From NCBI GenBank assembly GCA_938083405.1, contig CALKCV010000477.1:1-5411 (forward strand): DNA of 5,411 nt. The letters run 5' to 3'. The notes under the pieces were generated by a model. It did no database searches, was not told where the DNA came from, and saw only the letters and a program-made list of their open reading frames with translations. The stretch is from an uncultured Microcoleaceae cyanobacterium. Its GTDB lineage: Bacteria > Cyanobacteriota > Cyanobacteriia > Cyanobacteriales > Microcoleaceae. Position numbers and translations under genes: made by a program. This document shows positions 1-5,140 of this stretch, piece after piece. The number at the start of each line of letters is the position of its first letter. Within the stretch, counting starts at the first letter, position 1.

Positions 1-531
1 TTTTCCCATCAAAATATCCTTACCCGCTCTTTCTGGACCTTTGATTTGCAAATTTGGAAAGTGCGTGCGAAACAAAAAGAATAATCGCTCTGTTAAATCG
101 TAACCTTTACTTCCTCGGCTTTTATATTCCCACAGTAAAGCACACATAGTCTCATCGGGAATAGGGCGTGTCATAAACGCAGCTTGTACTTCTTGAATTA
201 ACCTAAAACCAGAACCAAATTGTTTGCATAAATCTTTCGCTTTTTTCTTTCTTTTCAGCATTTCCACAGGTGTTTCCGGGCTAACATACTTCCGAAAAAC
301 CCGGCATAATTGAATTCGCATCCAACTATTAGGAACTTCAGAAATTTGCATAAAAAGACGTACTGATGATTCAGAACTTTTAACCAATTGTCCAAACATC
401 ACTAAAACTGGTTCGTAAAGCTGACAAGCATCTTCTAAGATATCGGGATAATATTCTCCTGTTGCTAAAGTTATCCAATTATGTCCATCAACTTTGTAAT
501 CTTCAAATGCAGTTCGTCTTTTTTTTGACAT
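1..531 (-). CDS. Unrecognised protein, N-terminal 177 residues (gene runs off left edge); possibly a nuclease
   Basis: An uninterrupted reading frame of exactly 177 codons runs from the ATG at 531-529 to the window edge, so the C-terminus is missing. The start is well bounded: an in-frame TAA lies at 558-556 and there is no ATG between. There is no clear Shine-Dalgarno sequence. The protein begins MSKKRRTAFEDYKVDG and is rich in Lys and Arg, with a basic run (MLKRKKKAKD) near residues 91-100. I see no signal peptide or membrane segment. The visible end, around residues 158-177, reads HFPNLQIKGPERAGKDILMG. The 'GPERAGKDI' segment resembles the first acidic part of the PD-(D/E)XK nuclease core found in type II restriction enzymes, but the partner E-x-K motif would lie outside the window. 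The frame is certain in my view; the function is not. A restriction endonuclease is only an inference, and a plain hypothetical protein is equally acceptable. Confidence 0.8.
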   Translation of the reverse strand, partial: MSKKRRTAFEDYKVDGHNWITLATGEYYPDILEDACQLYEPVLVMFGQLVKSSESSVRLFMQISEVPNSWMRIQLCRVFRKYVSPETPVEMLKRKKKAKDLCKQFGSGFRLIQEVQAAFMTRPIPDETMCALLWEYKSRGSKGYDLTERLFFLFRTHFPNLQIKGPERAGKDILMGK

Positions 532-555
532 AAATACGCGACTTAAATAAATGAT

Positions 556-651
556 TTAGCCAGCAGCACCATCATTCGCTAAATTCGATTCAGTTTGGGA
601 AAGCTCTATTAAAGCTTTTGCAAAAGTAACAGTAAAATGTTCTCTGAAAAA
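556..651 (-). pseudogene. Possible C-terminal remnant of an unidentified gene, 31 residues plus stop
   Basis: On the minus strand a frame free of stops from 699 down to a TAA at 558-556 has protein-like composition over its last 31 codons (ending ..FAKALIELSQTESNLAND and then GAAG). The frame is closed upstream by TAA at 702-700 and contains no ATG, GTG or TTG start, so it cannot be a free-standing gene. The stretch before position 651 is repeat-like (GGGAACGGGGAACG and two hairpins), suggesting that an upstream gene body was lost or replaced there. It ends 24 bp before the start of the next minus-strand gene, the spacing of an operon. Restriction genes are often preceded by their methyltransferase, so a methyltransferase tail is conceivable, but no diagnostic motif is visible. 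It could be chance open sequence. Confidence 0.25.
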
Positions 652-659
652 GGGAACGG

Positions 660-677
660 GGAACGAGCGATCGTTCC
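660..677. repeat. Short perfect hairpin, arms GGAACGA/TCGTTCC
   Basis: Seven-base perfect inverted arms (660-666 and 671-677) enclose the four-base loop GCGA. The hairpin lies about 50 bp beyond the stop codon of the minus-strand YbjN gene and is preceded by the direct motif GGGAACGGGGAACG. It could help end transcription of that gene, but no T-run follows the stem in the minus-strand direction, so I call it a repeat and not a terminator. Confidence 0.6.
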
Positions 678-682
678 GTAGT

Positions 683-698
683 AATCGCTTTAGCGATT
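683..698. repeat. Short perfect hairpin, arms AATCGC/GCGATT
   Basis: AATCGC and GCGATT flank the loop TTTA. The hairpin is followed on the plus strand by the direct repeat AATTCCCAATTCCCAATTA (702-720). Strings of this kind are common degenerate intergenic filler in cyanobacterial genomes. It begins about 30 bp downstream of the YbjN gene stop and may act as an mRNA 3' end structure. Confidence 0.6.
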
Positions 699-728
699 CT
701 TAATTCCCAATTCCCAATTATCGATTAT

Positions 729-1208
729 CTATTGTCCGAATTCAGCTTGCAGAACATCGTCGTTATCGTCAGCGAGGGTGGCGACGATCGTAATTGACCT
801 AGAAACCTCCCCCGGAGACAACTCCGCCACAGTACGAGTCGCTAGGATCGCAATTTGCTCGTCCACGATCGCAAAATGAGACTCCATAGTTGACATCCAG
901 TTCATTTCTAAAAGCTTCCGCATTAACTGGGGTTCGTTTTTGGCAGGCAGCTTCAAGACATAAGCCCAAACCGTAAAAGTGTCGTCGTCAGTCTCCCCCG
1001 TCAGCTTGACAAACACCTCAACGCTGCCATATTTAAACTTCCAGAGATGGCCCGCTTCGTTTTGGGCCACCATCACCTTTTGCTCTTCGGCCATGCCGGC
1101 AATGACAGTTTCGATTTCCTCCGCATAGCTCATGCCCATAGATTCCTGCATAGTCTCTCCAGTGGAGAACTCTTCAGTAGAAACAGTTTCGGGATTCGTC
1201 GCAGCCAT
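729..1208 (-). CDS. YbjN-domain protein, 159 residues
   Basis: This is a complete small acidic, soluble protein with no signal peptide or membrane segment. After a low-complexity Glu/Thr/Ser-rich N-terminus (about residues 1-27), an alternating hydrophobic pattern follows: WKFKYGSVEVFVKL at 56-69, TVWAYVLKLPAKN at 79-91, LMRKLLEMNW at 95-104, then HFAIVDEQIAILATR and RSITIVATLADDND up to about 150. This layout fits the YbjN family, whose fold resembles type III secretion chaperones; the molecular role in cyanobacteria is not established, and I infer no secretion system. The ATG at 1208 is the first possible start because TAA stands in frame at 1217-1215; the upstream Shine-Dalgarno match is weak. 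The gene begins 77 bp after the methyltransferase gene stops, on the same strand, so co-transcription is possible but unproven. Confidence 0.8.
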   Translation of the reverse strand: MAATNPETVSTEEFSTGETMQESMGMSYAEEIETVIAGMAEEQKVMVAQNEAGHLWKFKYGSVEVFVKLTGETDDDTFTVWAYVLKLPAKNEPQLMRKLLEMNWMSTMESHFAIVDEQIAILATRTVAELSPGEVSRSITIVATLADDNDDVLQAEFGQ

Positions 1209-1285
1209 AGTTAGTTACCATTTTTACAAAACAACTTACCCAACAGTTTAAGCCTTCAGCCTAACTTAATTGCCGATCTCTCCTT

Positions 1286-2353
1286 TTACCCTTCCACCGA
1301 CTCTGGTTTCCTCGCCACCCAATACTTGCTCATAAAATGATTCGTTGTTGAAACATCCACAAAACCTGCCTCCTCCAAACGTTTCACCAAATCGTCAGTA
1401 ATATAATGCTTGTAATAAGGCTCGTGAAAAATCGAACTAAAACCCTTCATCGCAGGCATCATTTCAGGAGAATCCACAGCTTGAATCGAATCGCACATAA
1501 TAAAAACTCCCCCCGGTTGAGTAACCCGAAAAGCCTCATTTATTACTCGCTGGCGGGCGAAATGCGGCAATTCGTGGAAAAGAAAAACGTTAGTAGTTGC
1601 TTGGAAATAATTATCCCGAAAAGGTAATTTTTCTCCATTCGCTTGTATCAGTTGGGGCAGTACGCCAGGCATTTGCGATAATAACTCATTAGCTTTTCGC
1701 AAATAAGCAGGAGATAAATCTACCCCAAATAAAGACGCTTTAGGCAAAGCAGCGCGGATAAATTTTAAAGTTCGACCGGTGCCGCAAGCAATATCTAAAA
1801 CTCGCGGTTTTTGGTCTTTTGGTAATAACTTACTCAAGCCTTCCTTTAAAGGTTTTAAAATCCGTCGGCGCATCGCATCGGCAGTACCGTTAAACAGAAG
1901 TTCCACCTGCAAATCGTATAAATTAGCCGACATCTCGCTCAAATAACCATCAGTTTGATGGTGGAAATTTTGCAAGTAATAAGAGGGATAGCCCTCCTTA
2001 TCAATTTCTGAAGAAAAAGCCTGATATTGGCGCTTATGCATTCTATCCCAAACACCAGCCATATCCAGACAAAGCGCGGGATAGTAGCTAAAGAAATCCA
2101 ACCAAGGATTATCGAACAGAATCTCAGCAGGATAAACACCCCTTTCGCTATCCTCCCAGTCCGCATCCAGAAGTTCTTGCATGCTTTGTTGAATCTTGAA
2201 AATTAATTCTGGATTCCAATTATTGCTATTTTGTTGCCGTAGAGGAAAAACTAGACTTTTTAGGCGGTTGCTAATAGTTTTATGACCCAAAGCAAAGGAA
2301 CTTTTGCCTTGTTGAAAGGTTTGATATGTCAGTTTGGTAATAGTATCTGGCAT
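1286..2353 (-). CDS. Class I SAM-dependent methyltransferase with an extra N-terminal region, 355 residues
   Basis: The C-terminal half is a Rossmann-type methyltransferase. Counting from the ATG at 2353, the SAM-binding motif I VLDIACGTGRT lies at about 185-195, the acidic end of strand 2 in FGVDLS at 209-214, ANGEKLPF at 238-245, and the post-core FRVTQPGG at about 275-282. This is the UbiE/Methyltransf_11 style, which methylates small molecules such as quinones, lipids or other metabolites; the substrate cannot be told from sequence. The first about 160 residues are not part of the core; they are aromatic-rich (NPWLDFFSYYPALCLDM near 82-98) and probably form a substrate-binding cap. A TTG six bases upstream (2359) would add two residues; I prefer the ATG. 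No clear Shine-Dalgarno sequence is present. The gene is isolated from glnA by a strong terminator and is followed 77 bp later by the YbjN gene. Confidence 0.85.
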   Translation of the reverse strand: MPDTITKLTYQTFQQGKSSFALGHKTISNRLKSLVFPLRQQNSNNWNPELIFKIQQSMQELLDADWEDSERGVYPAEILFDNPWLDFFSYYPALCLDMAGVWDRMHKRQYQAFSSEIDKEGYPSYYLQNFHHQTDGYLSEMSANLYDLQVELLFNGTADAMRRRILKPLKEGLSKLLPKDQKPRVLDIACGTGRTLKFIRAALPKASLFGVDLSPAYLRKANELLSQMPGVLPQLIQANGEKLPFRDNYFQATTNVFLFHELPHFARQRVINEAFRVTQPGGVFIMCDSIQAVDSPEMMPAMKGFSSIFHEPYYKHYITDDLVKRLEEAGFVDVSTTNHFMSKYWVARKPESVEG

Positions 2354-2398
2354 TGTCAAAACAGAATCGATTTAATCAATTTTCAATAACCGAGTTTT

Positions 2399-2458
2399 GT
2401 CGCAAGCACTCGATCGCGATCGAATGGCCCGATATGAGGCACTCTTCGTGCTTGCTAC
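2399..2458. repeat. Inverted repeat with an inner 14-bp perfect palindrome
   Basis: GTCGCAAGCAC (2399-2409) and GTGCTTGCTAC (2448-2458) are inverted copies with one mismatch. Next to the left arm lies the perfect palindrome TCGATCGCGATCGA (2410-2423), which shares the GATCGC core of the cyanobacterial HIP1 octamer. The structure lies in the upstream leader of the methyltransferase gene, between its candidate promoter and its start, so it would be transcribed into the 5' leader of that mRNA. Confidence 0.6.
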
Positions 2459-2472
2459 GAACTTTGTAAACA

Positions 2473-2501
2473 ATTGTAACGCAACCTTCAGCAACCCTCA
2501 A
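2473..2501 (-). promoter_or_regulatory. Candidate sigma70-type promoter for the methyltransferase gene
   Basis: On the minus strand TTGAGG (2501-2496) is followed after 17 bases by TACAAT (2478-2473), four and five matches to the -35 and -10 consensus. It starts right behind the glnA terminator and would give a leader of roughly 110 bases. The match is suggestive only, because such sequences occur by chance in AT-rich DNA. Confidence 0.3.
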
Positions 2502-2536
2502 AAAAAAGAGCCACCGACAGACGGTGGCTCTTTTTT
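2500..2536 (-). terminator. Strong intrinsic terminator of glnA, symmetrical
   Basis: A nine-base GC-rich perfect stem, GAGCCACCG (2508-2516) and CGGTGGCTC (2522-2530), closes a five-base loop ACAGA. It is flanked by eight A on the left and six T on the right. Read from glnA (minus strand) the stem is followed by a U-run, as in a factor-independent terminator; the mirrored A/T tracts would also let it act in the plus direction. It lies 27 bp past the glnA stop codon and separates glnA transcription from the methyltransferase gene. Confidence 0.92.
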
Positions 2537-2563
2537 CGTGCTAACTACGACGCCAAAACCAAA

Positions 2564-3985
2564 TTAGCAATCGTAATAGAGAGAAAATTCGTAAGGATGG
2601 GGCCGCAAGCGCATGGGGTTAATCTCAGTGTCCAACTTGTACTCGATCCAAGTTTGAATCAAATCTTCGCTAAAGACTCCACCTTCAGTTAAGAAAGCAT
2701 GGTCGTTTTCCAAAGCTTCCAAAGCACCCTCTAGAGAACCTGGAGTAGAAGGAATCTTGCTCAACTCCTCGGGAGTCAGATCGTAAATATCCACATCCAA
2801 AGATTCCCCGGGGTCGATTTCGTTCTTAATACCATCGATACCGGCGCAAAGCATGGCAGCAAAAGCCAGATAAGGATTAGCAGTAGCATCAGGACAGCGG
2901 AACTCTAAGCGTTTGGCCTTCGGATTAGGACCGCTTAGAGGAATGCGAACTGAAGCAGAACGGTTTCCTGCGGAATAGGCCAAGTTAACCGGTGCTTCAA
3001 AGCCCGGTACTAAGCGCTTGTAAGAATTAGTGCTGGGGTTGCTGAAAGCCAAAAGAGCCGGGGCGTGCTTGAGAATACCGCCGATATAGTTCAAGGCCAT
3101 TTTGCTCAAGTTGGCATAGCCATCGCCCCAGAACAAAGGTTCTCCGCCTTTCCAGATGGACTGGTGGGTGTGCATCCCGGAACCGTTATCGTTAAAGACC
3201 GGTTTGGGCATGAAGGTCACGGTTTTGCCATACTTTTTGGCCACGTTCTTGATGACATACTTATAAATCATCAAATTATCCGCAGCTTCGACCAAGGTTC
3301 CAAATTGGAAACCTAACTCGCACTGACCGCCAGTAGCCACTTCGTGGTGGTGCTTTTCAATGGGCACGCCGCATTTGGCCATTACTAGCAGCATTTCGCT
3401 GCGCAGATCTTGGGAGGTATCCGTCGGAGATACGGGGAAGTAACCTGCTTTATAGCCTGGCTTATAACCTTTATTCCCGCCTGGTTCTTCCTTGCCCGAG
3501 TTCCAGCGGCCCTCGATGCTATCGACGTAATAAAAGGCTTTATTCTCGGTTTGGTCGAAGCGGACATCCTCAAAGATGAAGAATTCTGCTTCTGGGCCGA
3601 AGAAGGCTGTATCGCCTATGCCGGTAGAAACTAAATAATCTACTGCTTTCTGAGCAATTACCCTGGGGCAACGGCTGTACCATTCACCGCTGCGGGGCTC
3701 TTTAATACTACAGATGACGCTTAAAGTAGGTTCGGCCATGAACGGATCCATCCAGGCAGTCTTGGGGTCTAAGGTCATCATCATGTCTGATTCGTTGATG
3801 CTTTTCCAACCCCTGATGCTCGAACCGTCGAATGCTACTCCGTCTGTGAAGGAACCTTCGTCGATTTGGCTTCTGTGAAGTGTTAAGTGCTGCCAGATGC
3901 CGGGCAGATCTACGAATTTCAGGTCTATAAGTTGAATGTCTTGTTCTTCGATTAGATTTAAGACTTCTTGCGCTGTTTCTGGCAT
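2564..3985 (-). CDS. glnA: Glutamine synthetase type I (GlnA), 473 residues
   Basis: ATP-dependent ligation of ammonium to glutamate, the entry step of the cytoplasmic GS-GOGAT pathway; the family forms dodecamers. All type I landmarks are present: DGSSIRGW (53-60), the metal-binding FFGPEAEFFIF (128-138), HHHEVATGGQCEL (212-224), NGSGMHTHQS (267-276), the ATP region and Glu flap NPSTNSYKRLVPGFEAP (316-332, Glu330), NRSASVRIP (341-349) and RLEFRCPD (359-366). The length equals that of cyanobacterial GlnA. Tyr401 lies in the IYDLTPEE segment that carries the adenylylated Tyr in enterobacteria; cyanobacterial enzymes are instead controlled by small inactivating factors (GifA/GifB). Residues Glu419, Asn456 and Arg459, which I recall as important for that inhibition, are all present. 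The ATG at 3985 follows AGGAG by seven bases. Transcription is monocistronic: own NtcA promoter upstream, strong terminator downstream. It is divergent from apcF. Confidence 0.98.
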   Translation of the reverse strand: MPETAQEVLNLIEEQDIQLIDLKFVDLPGIWQHLTLHRSQIDEGSFTDGVAFDGSSIRGWKSINESDMMMTLDPKTAWMDPFMAEPTLSVICSIKEPRSGEWYSRCPRVIAQKAVDYLVSTGIGDTAFFGPEAEFFIFEDVRFDQTENKAFYYVDSIEGRWNSGKEEPGGNKGYKPGYKAGYFPVSPTDTSQDLRSEMLLVMAKCGVPIEKHHHEVATGGQCELGFQFGTLVEAADNLMIYKYVIKNVAKKYGKTVTFMPKPVFNDNGSGMHTHQSIWKGGEPLFWGDGYANLSKMALNYIGGILKHAPALLAFSNPSTNSYKRLVPGFEAPVNLAYSAGNRSASVRIPLSGPNPKAKRLEFRCPDATANPYLAFAAMLCAGIDGIKNEIDPGESLDVDIYDLTPEELSKIPSTPGSLEGALEALENDHAFLTEGGVFSEDLIQTWIEYKLDTEINPMRLRPHPYEFSLYYDC

Positions 3986-3992
3986 TTAATAA

Positions 3993-3997
3993 CTCCT
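3993..3997 (-). promoter_or_regulatory. Ribosome binding site of glnA
   Basis: AGGAG on the minus strand, seven bases before the ATG at 3985, a good Shine-Dalgarno match that fixes the glnA start. Confidence 0.8.
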
Positions 3998-4054
3998 AAT
4001 TTTTTGAAATCTTACCTGATTAATGGGTTTCTAGTTTTAAAGCACGCCTGTCAG

Positions 4055-4096
4055 ATATTAAGGATTAAGATTTTAATTTTTTGTATAAATTATTAC
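4055..4096 (-). promoter_or_regulatory. NtcA-activated promoter of glnA (NtcA box plus -10)
   Basis: Reading toward glnA, GTA (4096-4094), eight bases, TAC (4085-4083), then exactly 22 bases, then TAATAT (4060-4055). This is the full canonical class II NtcA promoter, GTA-N8-TAC-N22-TAN3T, in which NtcA (the CRP-family nitrogen regulator, responding to 2-oxoglutarate) replaces the -35 contact. A start of transcription near 4048 is predicted, giving a leader of about 63 bases. The promoter should be induced when combined nitrogen is scarce. The box is palindromic and lies 97 bp ahead of the apcF start, but no matching spacing exists in that direction. Confidence 0.9.
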
Positions 4097-4178
4097 AAAA
4101 TGTTGTTTTGCTCGTAAGAAGATTTTCTCGGGCACCCGTTTTGTAGTAGCCTAAAATAGGCAGTTTATAAGATTTTTT

Positions 4179-4183
4179 GGAGA
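4179..4183 (+). promoter_or_regulatory. Ribosome binding site of apcF
   Basis: GGAGA ends nine bases before the ATG at 4193, a reasonable Shine-Dalgarno sequence supporting this start. Confidence 0.65.
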
Positions 4184-4192
4184 AATAAGTTC

Positions 4193-4702
4193 ATGCGGGA
4201 CGCAGTTACCAGCTTGATTCAAAATTATGATGTTACCGGTCGGTATTTGGACCGGGATGCAGTGGATAGCTTAAAATCCTATTTTGCAACGGGCACGGCC
4301 CGAGTCCAGGCGGCCACGGTTATTAATGCTAATGCGGCCAAGCTTGTGAAGCAGGCAGGCCTAACTTTGTTTGCCGAACAACCAGAACTGATCCGTCCTG
4401 GTGGTAATGCTTATACGACTCGTCGTTATGCTGCCTGTCTGCGGGATATGGATTATTATCTGCGCTATGCTACCTATGCTTTGGTGGCAGCCGATACGGA
4501 TGTCCTGGACGAGCGAGTCCTGCAAGGACTTCGGGAAACTTACAATTCTCTGGGAGTTCCTATTGGCCCTACTGTCATCGGCATCGGTATTATGAAGGAT
4601 TTGGTCAAGGCTGAGGTTCAAGCAGCCGGTTTGGAAACGGGCCCCTATTTAGACGAACCTTTCGATTATATGATTAGCGAATTGGGTGAAAAGGATATTT
4701 AG
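4193..4702 (+). CDS. apcF: Allophycocyanin beta-18-type subunit ApcF, 169 residues
   Basis: A phycobiliprotein of the phycobilisome core on the thylakoid surface. ApcF replaces an ApcB beta subunit in one trimer of the basal core cylinders, next to the ApcE linker-chromophore domain, and helps pass excitation to the photosystems. The sequence starts MRDAVTSLIQNYDVTGRYLD, the typical ApcF N-terminus, and its 169-residue length fits ApcF; ApcB is about 161. The phycocyanobilin-binding Cys82 lies in RRYAACLRDMDYYLRYATYAL, and Asn72 in GGNAYTTRR corresponds to the methylated Asn of beta subunits. DERVLQGLRETYNSLGVPIG (106-125) is the conserved globin-like segment. The gene stands alone, divergent from glnA, not in an apcABC cluster, as is usual for apcF. 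I find no strong terminator behind it; the dyad repeat element starts 66 bp after the stop. ApcD and ApcB are less likely by length and N-terminus. Confidence 0.95.
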   Translation: MRDAVTSLIQNYDVTGRYLDRDAVDSLKSYFATGTARVQAATVINANAAKLVKQAGLTLFAEQPELIRPGGNAYTTRRYAACLRDMDYYLRYATYALVAADTDVLDERVLQGLRETYNSLGVPIGPTVIGIGIMKDLVKAEVQAAGLETGPYLDEPFDYMISELGEKDI

Positions 4703-4767
4703 GCCCCATTAGCAATTAGCAGCTACTTTTAAAATGTTTTTTTTGCTATTGGGTAATGGGTCATTCT

Positions 4768-4995
4768 TATAGCAATCCGTCGGTATAAAGCTAATCTCAC
4801 CAAACCCGGTTTCTTCAACAATACCTTCGCCATTTTTCTTGTAGGTTGGGCTCCGCGTAGCGCAACCCAACAAAATCGTTGGGTTTCGCTTTGCTGCACC
4901 CAACCTACTTCTAGACGCCGGCGTTGGTATTGCTTCGAGAAACCGGGTTTCTGGCTGACGACCTTATCGCGAGCCTCAGAAGTAGGATTGCTATA
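4768..4995. repeat. 228-bp nested imperfect palindrome, MITE-like
   Basis: Three pairs of inverted arms are nested on nearly the same centre. The outer pair is TATAGCAATCC (4768-4778) and GGATTGCTATA (4985-4995), 11 bp perfect. The middle pair is AAACCCGGTTTCT (4802-4814) and AGAAACCGGGTTT (4938-4950), 13 bp perfect, continuing inward imperfectly through CAATACC and CGCC. The inner pair is GTAGGTTGGG (4841-4850) and CCCAACCTAC (4899-4908). The centres fall at about 4881, 4876 and 4875, so the two halves align collinearly over more than 100 bases. Each end has TA next to TAGCAATCC, which would fit a TA target duplication as made by IS630/mariner-type transposases; this is inference. There is no room for a transposase, so it would be a non-autonomous element. 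Confidence 0.7.
4841..4908. repeat. 68-bp core palindrome with GTAGGTTGGG ends
   Basis: This is the centre of the larger dyad. The 10-bp perfect ends GTAGGTTGGG/CCCAACCTAC enclose a second perfect pair, AACCCAAC (4864-4871) and GTTGGGTT (4878-4885), around the loop AAAATC; the arms between are AGCG-like on both sides with mismatches. From memory, palindromes with these ends recur in many cyanobacterial genomes, so this part is probably a member of a dispersed family. In RNA it would form a long hairpin. Confidence 0.7.
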
Positions 4996-5024
4996 TTCCC
5001 ATATCCCAGTTCCCTTTTTTTGAT

Positions 5025-5053
5025 TTTTGGGTGCATACTCCATGCAGCCAAAA
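5025..5053. repeat. 29-bp hairpin, 12-bp arms with one mismatch
   Basis: TTTTGGGTGCAT (5025-5036) and ATGCAGCCAAAA (5042-5053) pair in 11 of 12 positions around the loop ACTCC. It sits between the dyad element and the tandem repeat. No T-run follows the stem on either strand in the direction needed, so it is not a convincing terminator. Confidence 0.6.
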
Positions 5054-5055
5054 TA

Positions 5056-5140
5056 CTACTGACAACCCACGCGGATAACAGGCAGGATGCCTGTTCTACT
5101 GACAACCCACGCGGATAACAGGCAGGATGCCTGTTCTACT
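5056..5140. repeat. Tandem repeat, 40-bp unit, 2.1 perfect copies, each with a hairpin
   Basis: Two identical 40-bp units (5061-5100 and 5101-5140) are preceded by the last five bases of a further unit (CTACT, 5056-5060). Each unit contains a perfect hairpin, AACAGGCA and TGCCTGTT around GGA (5077-5095 and 5117-5135). The lack of any difference between copies points to recent duplication or ongoing slippage or recombination. Units of this ACAGGCA..TGCCTGT type are, from memory, frequent in cyanobacterial intergenic DNA. The array ends 25 bp before the tlyA start codon. Confidence 0.9.

Noticed and set aside
1406..2166. Open frames overlapping the methyltransferase gene in other frames
   Set aside because: Contained in a gene with clear family motifs; no independent coding signs.
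2354..2359. TTG at 2359 as methyltransferase start
   Set aside because: The ATG six bases downstream is the more common start codon and no ribosome site favours the TTG.
3065..3634. Open frames antisense to glnA
   Set aside because: Shadows of the strongly conserved glnA coding sequence in other frames.
4129..4138. Hairpin CGGG-CA-CCCG followed by TTTT as a terminator or attenuator before apcF
   Set aside because: Four-base arms with a two-base loop cannot form a stable hairpin.
4152..4157. apcF -10 element TAAAAT
   Set aside because: No acceptable -35 hexamer at 16-18 bp spacing; kept only as a hint because it lies at a sensible distance from the start codon.
4703..4767. Terminator for apcF formed by TAGC-A-GCTA (4717-4725) and the eight-T run at 4737-4744
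   Set aside because: The stem has only four base pairs with a one-base loop and is 11 bases away from the T-run.
4729..5118. Open frames on both strands across the apcF-tlyA spacer
   Set aside because: They run through inverted and tandem repeats, have no ribosome site and no protein-like composition; they are a by-product of the repeats.
5056..5140. CRISPR array
   Set aside because: The two 40-bp units are directly adjacent with no variable spacer, so this is a tandem repeat.
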